DNA of 36,156 bases from Alphaproteobacteria bacterium (GTDB lineage Bacteria > Pseudomonadota > Alphaproteobacteria > Rs-D84 > JAERRO01): NCBI GenBank assembly GCA_016735395.1, contig JAERRO010000005.1, positions 1-36,156 on the forward strand, given 5' to 3'. The notes under the pieces are model-generated. The model was given only the letters and a program-made list of their open reading frames with translations, made no database searches and was not told the origin of the DNA. Of this stretch, positions 14,708-22,213 are shown in pieces. The stretch's first letter is position 1. Every line of letters begins with the position of its first letter. The position numbers and the translations under genes are program-made.

Positions 14708-17700
14708 ATGAATATAGCTTACAAAATTTTTACGATATTTTTTATCGCCATCTTGATGTTTAGTCAAAATATAGATGCAAGATCCGTTGGTGCTTCTGAT
14801 AGAACTGCTACAACAGAGGGTACAGAAACTCGTGCAAGTAGTAAACGGACAAGTTTTGCCCCTAGAAGATCAGCTACCGGTGGTGTACCCCCCCTTGAAA
14901 GACCTTCTACTAATTCTAGGACTGGACTTTCTTCTACCGCGAAAAAGTTCGACAGAAGTACAGTCTATAAAGAAGGAGATGAACTCGGATTAAAAAATGT
15001 CGGAGCCGTTACAGGTATAGCATATTCTAGGTGCCTGAAAACTTATAGCGGATGTATGGACTCTTATTGTAAAGACCTGAGTAGATCTAAAGCGATGTCT
15101 AGGTGTGCCTGTTCTACAGATGTACTCGATATCAAAGACGAAGACGGAAATATAAAGATAGAAGGGTATTATACTAAAGAGAAGAGGCAAGAAAACACTC
15201 TTGAAGATTTGAGTGCTACTGCATCATATCTGCAACAACTAGAAAATATAAATGATCCTGCTCTATTAACACGGTTGACTAATGTAGACGATATAGAAAA
15301 CACACTTGCCTCTTTAGAAGACTATTTTGGAGGCTCCAGAGCAGACAGTAGCGGTTTTGACAAAGACGGAAATTTACTCGAAGAAGAAGAAGAAGGAATA
15401 GACGGTGGGTCAACAGACGATATCTGGGCCAAATTTGGGTTAGGAAAAGATCTATACGATAAGGCTTTGGAAGAACAATGTGAACTAGTCTTGTTTTCTT
15501 CTGTGTGTAAAGATGTCAATGTTACCGTCGTATCTATAGAATATAGTAGTAAAGTTGTATATGATTGTAAAAAATATATCATGGCTATCAGTGGTATGGA
15601 TAAAACTATCGCTAGAACTGAAACTGCCCTTAAAAAATTAGCTCTTTCTATTACACAACAATCTTATAGATCGAATAATAAACTGAAATTTCAAGGCTGT
15701 TTGGCTGAACTAGACGACTGTATAATAAAAAAATGTGGAAAAGAATACGGTAATTGTATCACTAATAATCAATATAGTGTGTTCTCCTTTGGATCAAGTG
15801 ATGTAACTTATAGCTCTCCGGCATTATCTTTGAAGTATGATAGCACAACGGGGGCGGGTGATATTTCTCTAGAAAAATCTAGACATAATGCTTCTCTCGT
15901 AGGAGTAATTAACTATATAAATGCGACTTTAGAACCGACTAAAAGAAATGAAATCGCGGGGAATACAGGGAGAAGTTTATTGCCTAATGAATATCAAGGT
16001 TATCCTATCTATAGTAATCTAGAGTCTAAAGCAGAAAGCTGTAGTAATATATTTGATCTTTGTCAAGATGCAGATAGAGGCTTGTATGTCGAGTCGGATC
16101 TACCTAATAAATACAATCTAATTAACGACAGTGCGAATACCCCAGAAAATCAAAGGTATACAGAAGCGGACTATGCAAGAGATCACACAGCACGGATAGG
16201 AACCGTGAAGTCGAATGAAGATAAAGAAAACAATATATTTGAGGCTTGGTTCCTGGGAACTGCTCTGCCTTCTATCAAAAAGACATATCTGCTAGCTCAG
16301 ACTACCATTAGATATACGAGTGGAAAAGAGTTTGATATATGGACAAACGATTCTAAGAATACTTTAAAGACTGGAATTGCGGGATGTGTGCCGGGATTTC
16401 TCGTGAAAGATGGTACATTTTGCACTAATTTCAAATGTAAAGACGGTTGGGTAAGGAGTGATAAAGAAAATTTGAGTTCTCCGGTAGCCGAGTGTATAAA
16501 ATGTTATGAGAAAAAAATCAACACCACATATTATGCACCTATCGGGACATACTATAGTGGACCTGGTAATGTGATGAGCCAGTATGAAATAAATGAAGAT
16601 AGAATCAAACGATGTCCTACTCTGTCTTGTACTAACACATTAGCCGATAAAGAGTATTATAGTAGCGGTGCGCCGACTGGGAGCAAAATCTGCGACACAA
16701 AAGAAGGTGATTGTAATGGAGAACTTGGTGAATATTATATTTTGGAAATGAATAATGCTAACACTCATCCAGATTGTATTTATAGAAATTGTGTAACCCA
16801 ATATAATATCGGAGAATATCTAGCTGAGGGGACACTTCAGGATTCTACATCTTGTACTGCGACGAACTGTAATAATGCAACAGAAGATCAACAATACTCT
16901 GGAAAGGCAGAAATAGGATCGAAGGATTGTCCTGTACAGACTTGTATAGAGGATAAAGTAGGAGAATATCCTGTGATAAATACCGATTCTGAAGCTACGG
17001 ATTGTAGTTATGAATTTTGTGATACCCAATATAATATCGGAGAATATCTAGCTGAGGGGACATTTGACGGTGGTTCTACATCTTGTACTGCGACGAACTG
17101 TAATAATGCAATAGGCGATCAACAATACTCTGAAAAGGCAGAAATAGGATCGAAGGATTGTCCTGTACAGAATTGTCTCGAGAATAAAGTAGGAAAATAT
17201 CCTGTGATAAATACTAATTTTGGTGCTACTAGTTGTAGTTATGAATTTTGTACTACCACATATAAAGTCGGAGAATATCTAGCTGAGGGGACATTTGACG
17301 GTGGTCCTACATCTTGTACTGCGAAGGCATGTACGAATGCAACAGTCGGTCAAGAATACTCTAAAAAGGCACAAATAGGATCGAAGGATTGTCCTGTGCA
17401 GAGTTGTGATGAAATTTCAGGATATTATTATATTGCTCCAGGAAATTGTGGTCCAACTGGTAGTTGTTTAGGCTATAGGACATATGAAAAAGGAGTATGG
17501 ACTAGTGAAGATAATTGTGGTGGGACTCTTTGGAGCGGGATGAAGTCAGATAGTAATGGAGGTTTGGAGTGTTATGATAATGCTAATAATAACTCAAGCA
17601 AACTATATTGTCCATCAAACGAAAAATATGATACTGGGGCATCATCACCTGTCGTTGCATGCAATGATGACGATGCAGAATATGATGACGGTGTTTACAA

Positions 17701-17722
17701 GTGTGAGGACTTTGCTAAATAA
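14708..17722 (+). CDS. Large exported Cys-rich repeat protein C (unknown function)
   Basis: The 1004-aa product has a signal peptide (about 1-24), then a Ser/Thr/Arg-rich linker (about 25-85). The module CLKTYSGCMDSYCKDLSRSKAMSRCAC (from Cys 109; C-x6-C-x4-C-x11-C-x-C) follows, then a Glu-rich stretch (LLEEEEEG) and YSSKVVYDCKKY. Further cysteine pairs occur in GCLAELDDCIIKKCG and CSNIFDLCQD. The C-terminal half is a series of small Cys-rich modules, including three near-identical repeats at about 695-900, and ends with an Asp-rich, Cys-containing tail. No transmembrane helix after the signal peptide, autotransporter barrel or sortase motif is visible. It resembles an extended, disulfide-stabilised surface protein. 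Good GAGGAG start. Confidence 0.88.
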   Translation: MNIAYKIFTIFFIAILMFSQNIDARSVGASDRTATTEGTETRASSKRTSFAPRRSATGGVPPLERPSTNSRTGLSSTAKKFDRSTVYKEGDELGLKNVGAVTGIAYSRCLKTYSGCMDSYCKDLSRSKAMSRCACSTDVLDIKDEDGNIKIEGYYTKEKRQENTLEDLSATASYLQQLENINDPALLTRLTNVDDIENTLASLEDYFGGSRADSSGFDKDGNLLEEEEEGIDGGSTDDIWAKFGLGKDLYDKALEEQCELVLFSSVCKDVNVTVVSIEYSSKVVYDCKKYIMAISGMDKTIARTETALKKLALSITQQSYRSNNKLKFQGCLAELDDCIIKKCGKEYGNCITNNQYSVFSFGSSDVTYSSPALSLKYDSTTGAGDISLEKSRHNASLVGVINYINATLEPTKRNEIAGNTGRSLLPNEYQGYPIYSNLESKAESCSNIFDLCQDADRGLYVESDLPNKYNLINDSANTPENQRYTEADYARDHTARIGTVKSNEDKENNIFEAWFLGTALPSIKKTYLLAQTTIRYTSGKEFDIWTNDSKNTLKTGIAGCVPGFLVKDGTFCTNFKCKDGWVRSDKENLSSPVAECIKCYEKKINTTYYAPIGTYYSGPGNVMSQYEINEDRIKRCPTLSCTNTLADKEYYSSGAPTGSKICDTKEGDCNGELGEYYILEMNNANTHPDCIYRNCVTQYNIGEYLAEGTLQDSTSCTATNCNNATEDQQYSGKAEIGSKDCPVQTCIEDKVGEYPVINTDSEATDCSYEFCDTQYNIGEYLAEGTFDGGSTSCTATNCNNAIGDQQYSEKAEIGSKDCPVQNCLENKVGKYPVINTNFGATSCSYEFCTTTYKVGEYLAEGTFDGGPTSCTAKACTNATVGQEYSKKAQIGSKDCPVQSCDEISGYYYIAPGNCGPTGSCLGYRTYEKGVWTSEDNCGGTLWSGMKSDSNGGLECYDNANNNSSKLYCPSNEKYDTGASSPVVACNDDDAEYDDGVYKCEDFAK
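16790..17407 (+). repeat. Three tandem 76/77-codon Cys-rich repeats
   Basis: Units begin at 16790, 17018 and 17249 (periods 228 and 231 bases); the third is cut short after about 53 codons. Each unit encodes C-x-T-x-Y-x-[IV]-GEYLAEGT, then TSCTA...C, IGSKDCPVQ-x-C and, in the first two units, C-SYEF. Long DNA blocks such as GGAGAATATCTAGCTGAGGG are identical between units, pointing to recent expansion or conversion. Confidence 0.93.
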
Positions 17723-17764
17723 TAGTCATATATCCTTAACAGTTTTTTAAAAAAAAGATATTTT

Positions 17765-18967
17765 ATGAATTTTGTTTTGAATTTTGTAGTAGTTATTATA
17801 ACCTTCTGTATCTCTATAAATAATCTGTCTGCTATTTCTTGTAGTAACTACTTTAGTGAATGTATGGATAATATCTGTATCTCCGATAAAAAATATAAAA
17901 GATGTAACTGTAGTGAACTTATAAATACTGCTAAAGATCTGGAAAGACAACAAGAGAAAAAACTGCAAAGTTTGATGGATAAACTCGAGCAGGTCGAGTT
18001 TATGGGTTTCTCTAAAGATAAGTTAGACTCCATTTTTGAAGATCTAAATCAATTTGAGGCGGAAGACTCTTCTATTTTAGATGAACTTACTGATATAGTC
18101 GCGGCCCTAGATACGGGATTTTACGGGGTCGATATAGAAGATAGTATTTACAACGACTACGAAGAGGAAGAAGAGATAACGATAGGAGAACAATTATTTT
18201 TAGATACATATAACAAATGCTATTATTCTTTCAAAGGGTGTCAAAAGACTAATTTGGACTTGCTGTTAAATAAATATACCCTCAAAATTTATAAAGACTG
18301 TAAATCAGTCGTGGAGAATCTAGAAAAGGTTAATAAAGGTCTAACAGAGAAAGAAATAACACTTAATGCGACCATCATCGCCGGGAGTATCGCTAATCAA
18401 AGTTTGATGAATAACTATAGTACTCCCGACGGTTGTCAATATGCCCTTAATAAGTGTTTTATGACCGAGGATGTATGCAGTGATAACTTTAAAAAATGTC
18501 TAGATCCGACTAGTTTTGTCTTTGATAGTGATGGGAAAGGGATGATATATAATAAAGATACCCTCGAATGGTTCCCTAAAATTTATCAGATAAAAAATAA
18601 AAGTCTATGGGACGAATTCTATGAAAGGCAGTTGAATAAATGCGATAGTGTTTTGCAATCTTGTCAAGACTTTAAGTCAGAAGTAATCATTAGCTATAAA
18701 GAGTCATTTTTCTCCGCCGTCAAATACTCACAGATGACTTCTATGGTTCTGTTTAGAAACTCTTGCGAGATTAGACTGACAAAATGTCTAAAAGATGCTA
18801 AAACTATTTTTGAACTAGAAGATAAAGATGAAGATGAAGATGAAAAATATAGTACAGAAGAACTAATGAAATTGTTCGATAAACCTACTAGCGGATTAAC
18901 CGACGACGAGAACTTGATTATAGAAGTCTGTAAAGATGTGAAAAATGTTTGTGATATGATAGAGTAA
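17765..18967 (+). CDS. Exported Cys-rich protein D (paralogue of C N-terminal half)
   Basis: The 400-aa product has a signal peptide ending NNLSA and begins almost at once with the module CSNYFSECMDNICISDKKYKRCNC (C-x6-C-x4-C-x8-C-x-C). A Lys/Glu/Gln-rich probable coiled coil (about 57-80) and an acidic run (DYEEEEEITIGEQLF) follow; the latter parallels the acidic stretch of protein C. Next come CYYSFKGC with LKIYKDCKSV, and further C-x(5-7)-C pairs (CQYALNKC, CDSVLQSC, CEIRLTKC). It lacks the C-terminal repeat arm of C. The ribosome-binding site is weak (AAAGA). It starts 42 bases after C, likely in the same transcript. Function unknown. Confidence 0.86.
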   Translation: MNFVLNFVVVIITFCISINNLSAISCSNYFSECMDNICISDKKYKRCNCSELINTAKDLERQQEKKLQSLMDKLEQVEFMGFSKDKLDSIFEDLNQFEAEDSSILDELTDIVAALDTGFYGVDIEDSIYNDYEEEEEITIGEQLFLDTYNKCYYSFKGCQKTNLDLLLNKYTLKIYKDCKSVVENLEKVNKGLTEKEITLNATIIAGSIANQSLMNNYSTPDGCQYALNKCFMTEDVCSDNFKKCLDPTSFVFDSDGKGMIYNKDTLEWFPKIYQIKNKSLWDEFYERQLNKCDSVLQSCQDFKSEVIISYKESFFSAVKYSQMTSMVLFRNSCEIRLTKCLKDAKTIFELEDKDEDEDEKYSTEELMKLFDKPTSGLTDDENLIIEVCKDVKNVCDMIE

Positions 18968-18969
18968 TC

Positions 18970-18998
18970 TTGTCTTTTCTATATAAATATGATATAAT
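18970..18998 (+). promoter_or_regulatory. Candidate sigma70-type promoter for the 415-aa gene
   Basis: TTGTCT, 17-base spacer, perfect TATAAT, 29 bases before the ATG at 19028; AAGGT serves as ribosome-binding site. Confidence 0.55.
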
Positions 18999-19027
18999 GA
19001 TATCAGAAATTTCTATAAGGTCCTTTT

Positions 19028-20275
19028 ATGAAAAACTATTTTAACAAATTTATTATAATAATTGCCGTTTGTATATCGCCGATTTTACTAAATGCAAATA
19101 ATGCTACTACCACTAAATACGATAATAATTTAATCTACCCTATTCAAGAGCCTATAGTAATTAACAAAGATATCGTCCCGGAAATTAATACAATATCAAA
19201 TAGGGCGGCGAGTAGTAGATCTACAGTCGGTCAATATCCGAGTAATCGATCGGCAACTACAATCTCTTCGTCTGATCGAGCAGCAACTACAATCTCTTCA
19301 ACACCGTCAGATAAGATCTACATCGATTTACCTCCTACAGGAGATGACATAATTAAAGATATCGCCACTTGTAATGCAGGACTAATTAAATGTGCTAAAG
19401 ATTCTTACGGAATAGAAGATCTAGCTCCTCTGTTCTACGGGAAAAATTTTGAGGGGTCTATTTTTCAACAGCTACAGTCTATTTGTGCAATTACTGCAGG
19501 AGAATGTATTCAAAATGTTGCCGACTATAAAGGCTACACCGTAGAACAAGTTTGGACAGAATTTTACGATAATATAGTCACACCACAATACACCATCTTT
19601 ATTTATGAAAAGACGGGTCTCTCTCTTAACGACGCCGTAGGAGTTTGTGAAAGACTACAGACTACCACCGGACGATATGCTAGTGATGGTTTTGAAGATT
19701 ACCCAATATCATATTTTGACTATGCCTCCGGAGAGTGCTACGTTATAGTAGCGGCTAGATATACCGGACATGGAGCTTCATCCTTGGCTAGCTTCGGAAC
19801 AAAAGATGCTATCATAACTATGGACTCGGGTGCGGCGGATAAACTTATCGGTAGACCTACAAAACATGCAGTTGACTGGGTCAAGATGGGATCTTCTTTC
19901 GCCTGTTCTCAAGGTACTTTTGAAATGGCTCTGAACAGACAATGGACACAAATTTTAGGAATCGTAGGTGCCGGAGGAGGAGCATTCGTAGGTGGTAATA
20001 TGGCTAACAATTATATGGGCTCTAAAGAAAACACGACCCCCGATATTTCTAGCGAACAGGTCGTAGGAATAACTGCAGGTGTAGGTGTAGGTGGTGCGCT
20101 TGGAAGTTATGCCGGTGCTTATCTAGGAAAATTCTTCGATAAACAATCTGTCTACTGTACCGTCGGAAGGGGTATCGAGATGGTAGAAGTCGATAGAAAT
20201 ATGAATGTCCCATCTTTACGAGAACTGCGGACTAGAACATTCTCTAATATTCAATTTACAACTACTACAGATTAG
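19028..20275 (+). CDS. Exported protein E with Ser/Thr/Arg repeats and glycine-zipper-like tail
   Basis: The 415-aa product has a signal peptide ending LLNA, then a low-complexity Arg/Ser/Thr stretch containing a duplicated 10-residue unit (R-[SA]-ATTISS), similar in style to the linker of protein C. A globular middle follows with cysteines in CNAGLIKC, CAITAGEC and others; the five-Cys module of A-D is absent. About residues 315-365 form two Gly/Ala-rich hydrophobic helices (GIVGAGGGAFVGGNMANNYMG and VGITAGVGVGGALGSYAGAYLG) with GxxxG spacing, as in glycine-zipper membrane or pore-associated proteins. The tail after residue 370 is polar. Its stop overlaps that of the convergent mlaD-like gene. 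Unknown function; membrane association is inferred. Confidence 0.84.
   Translation: MKNYFNKFIIIIAVCISPILLNANNATTTKYDNNLIYPIQEPIVINKDIVPEINTISNRAASSRSTVGQYPSNRSATTISSSDRAATTISSTPSDKIYIDLPPTGDDIIKDIATCNAGLIKCAKDSYGIEDLAPLFYGKNFEGSIFQQLQSICAITAGECIQNVADYKGYTVEQVWTEFYDNIVTPQYTIFIYEKTGLSLNDAVGVCERLQTTTGRYASDGFEDYPISYFDYASGECYVIVAARYTGHGASSLASFGTKDAIITMDSGAADKLIGRPTKHAVDWVKMGSSFACSQGTFEMALNRQWTQILGIVGAGGGAFVGGNMANNYMGSKENTTPDISSEQVVGITAGVGVGGALGSYAGAYLGKFFDKQSVYCTVGRGIEMVEVDRNMNVPSLRELRTRTFSNIQFTTTTD
19255..19299 (+). repeat. 30-base tandem repeat coding RSATTISSSD/RAATTISS
   Basis: AACTACAATCTCTTC occurs exactly at 19255-19269 and 19285-19299, in frame with a 10-codon period, inside the low-complexity linker of protein E. 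Confidence 0.85.
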
Positions 20276-20730
20276 TTCGTCTTCTTTTGAGTCCCTCTTT
20301 GACGATCAATTAACATATTCAAAAACATGTTGAGATCGATGCTGGACTGAGTATAGTCTATGATATCTCCTCGAGATAAAAACTCGTCGTCAAAACTACC
20401 TGGAATTATGGAAATGTGTTTTTTTACTAGTAGACCACTAGACTCTATCGCTCCAGTTGTGTCTATTGGTAATAATATGTCTTCATATAGATAAATTTGA
20501 GCTTTCACATCGTTGTTTTTTATTATATCTAATTCCTGAACTATACCGACTTCTACTCCTGAAATCATCACCGATGAACCGACGACTAAACCTGATACAT
20601 CATTAAATATTAGACTATAGTGAGTCTCGGTTTTGTCTTTAAATAAGGTTTCTTTAACTGACAAAAATATAAGAGATAGAGAAATAAATCCAAATAAAGA
20701 GACTAACAAAAATTTCGTCCTTGATAACAT
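20272..20730 (-). CDS. mlaD: MlaD-like MCE-domain protein
   Basis: The 152-aa product has one N-terminal membrane segment (FLLVSLFGFISLSLIFLSV) and a single MCE domain. HYSLIFNDVSGLVVGSSVMISGVEVGIVQELDI matches the conserved core of MlaD (E. coli: F-x-N-I-GGLK-x-G-x-V-x-I-x-GV-x-VG-x-V). MlaD is the periplasmic hexameric subunit of the inner-membrane phospholipid transporter MlaFEDB. The other Mla genes are not in the window. Length is typical for single-MCE proteins. It starts one base after glyS on the same strand, with AGGA as ribosome-binding site, and its stop overlaps the convergent gene's stop by four bases. Confidence 0.88.
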   Translation of the reverse strand: MLSRTKFLLVSLFGFISLSLIFLSVKETLFKDKTETHYSLIFNDVSGLVVGSSVMISGVEVGIVQELDIIKNNDVKAQIYLYEDILLPIDTTGAIESSGLLVKKHISIIPGSFDDEFLSRGDIIDYTQSSIDLNMFLNMLIDRQRGTQKKTN

Positions 20731-20731
20731 A

Positions 20732-22126
20732 TTAAGATCCTGTTTGCTTCTCTTTAGATAGATCAGTTTTAAAATACTTCTCGAGATATTTTTCTACATC
20801 GTCTATAGGTAAATCAATTTGCTTCATACTATCACGGTCTCTAATAGTAACGACTTTTGTCTCTAGACTGTTGAAGTCTACGGTGATACACAATGGAGTG
20901 CCTATTTCGTCGTTTCTCCTGTATGATCGTCCTACATTTCCTGTATTGTCGAATGAGACTCTTCCAAGATTTAACCTTTGTATTTTGTCTAAAATGTCCT
21001 TGCTAATTTTTAATATCTCTTCGTTGTTTTTTACTAGAGGAATAACAGCGACTTTAATAGGCGATAGATGAGATTTAAGTTTTAAAACTATCCGTGTCTC
21101 TCCGTTCGGTAATTTTTCTTCATTATAGGCCTCCGTCATCAATGCTAGAAATCCTCTGTCTCCGCCAGCAGCGGTTTCTATGATATACGGAATATAACTT
21201 TCGCCCGTTTTTACATCTTGATAATTTAGCTTCGTAGTCGATTCTTTGTTCTCTTTTACAGTCGCTTGTATGTCGAAAGCCTTTTGATTTTTCGTATGAG
21301 AACCTAGATCAAAATCTTGACGGTTATGTATGCCTTCTAATTCGTCTAGACCCCACAAAAATTTGTACGATATGTCTACAGCCTCTTTTGCATAATGAGA
21401 TAAATCTTTCTCGCTATGTGTCTCAAATTTTAGGTTCTCTTTCAATAGCCCCTGTGCCAACCACCAATTATATCTCTTCTCTTTCCAATAATTAAACCAC
21501 CTGTCTGCTTCTTTAGGATTCACAAAATACTGCATTTCTAACTGCTCAAATTCTACCATTCTAAATACAAAATTTCTCGGAGATATCTCGTTTCTAAAAG
21601 ATTTTCCCTGTTGACAGATGCCGAACGGTAATTGTTTAAAACTAGAGTTCAAGATGTTTTTAAAATTAACATAGGTAGATTGAGCGGTTTCTCCTCGTAA
21701 ATATGCGAACTCTTTACAATCAGATAAACATCCTATTTGAGTTTGCATCATCAGATTTAGTTCTCTTTTTTTACAGAAGGTATCGCCACCACAATGTTCG
21801 CATTTTCCGTCTACTATTTTATCTTCGCGAAGACTTTTTTTGCAATTATTACACTCTACCAGTGGATCACAAAAACCGTCCGTATGACCAGAATGAGCCC
21901 ACACTTTAGGATGAGATAAAATTGAAGCCTCTAGTCCTTCCATATCAGTCCTGTCATATATCATAGCTTTCCACCACGATGTCCGTAGATTTTTCTTTAA
22001 CTCTATGCCAAGCGGACCGAAATCGTATACCCCTTTTAGACCGCCATATATCTCGCTATTTTGAAATACAAATCCTCTTCGACGACATAACGATATTATC
22101 GACTCCATACTTTTGTTTATAGACAT
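20732..22126 (-). CDS. Glycyl-tRNA synthetase, single-chain (alpha2 homodimer) type
   Basis: The 464-aa class II synthetase charges tRNA-Gly. The N-terminus (SLCRRRGFVFQNSEIYGGLKGVYDFGPLG) and motif 2 (SFRNEISPRNFVFRMVEFEQLEMQYF) are those of the archaeal/eukaryotic-like homodimeric GlyRS. A four-Cys zinc site is present (CNNCKKSLREDKIVDGKCEHC). The motif 3 region (LETAAGGDRGFLALM-like sequence, with GGDRGF) and the C-terminal anticodon-binding domain (SPIKVAVIPLVK, GRSYRRNDEIGTPLCITVDF) are intact. Length is as expected. Most Proteobacteria use the unrelated two-subunit GlyQ/GlyS, so this type is notable in a genome that otherwise looks alphaproteobacterial. GAGGA precedes the ATG. Confidence 0.95.
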   Translation of the reverse strand: MSINKSMESIISLCRRRGFVFQNSEIYGGLKGVYDFGPLGIELKKNLRTSWWKAMIYDRTDMEGLEASILSHPKVWAHSGHTDGFCDPLVECNNCKKSLREDKIVDGKCEHCGGDTFCKKRELNLMMQTQIGCLSDCKEFAYLRGETAQSTYVNFKNILNSSFKQLPFGICQQGKSFRNEISPRNFVFRMVEFEQLEMQYFVNPKEADRWFNYWKEKRYNWWLAQGLLKENLKFETHSEKDLSHYAKEAVDISYKFLWGLDELEGIHNRQDFDLGSHTKNQKAFDIQATVKENKESTTKLNYQDVKTGESYIPYIIETAAGGDRGFLALMTEAYNEEKLPNGETRIVLKLKSHLSPIKVAVIPLVKNNEEILKISKDILDKIQRLNLGRVSFDNTGNVGRSYRRNDEIGTPLCITVDFNSLETKVVTIRDRDSMKQIDLPIDDVEKYLEKYFKTDLSKEKQTGS

Positions 22127-22213
22127 TTTCTTCCTCTTTTAAGATAACTTTTTTAGTTTGCTATTGATTATACTCATTTTAAAGTTTAAAACATATCAAG
22201 GAAAATTGCAAAT

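Noticed and set aside
16790-17407. CRISPR-like periodic repeat
   Set aside because: The period is about 230 bases, in frame, inside one ORF; no short repeat-spacer pattern.
13186-20275. Prophage or conjugative element identity for the Cys-rich block
   Set aside because: No integrase, capsid, terminase, relaxase or VirB-like protein is seen, and codon use looks like that of neighbouring genes.
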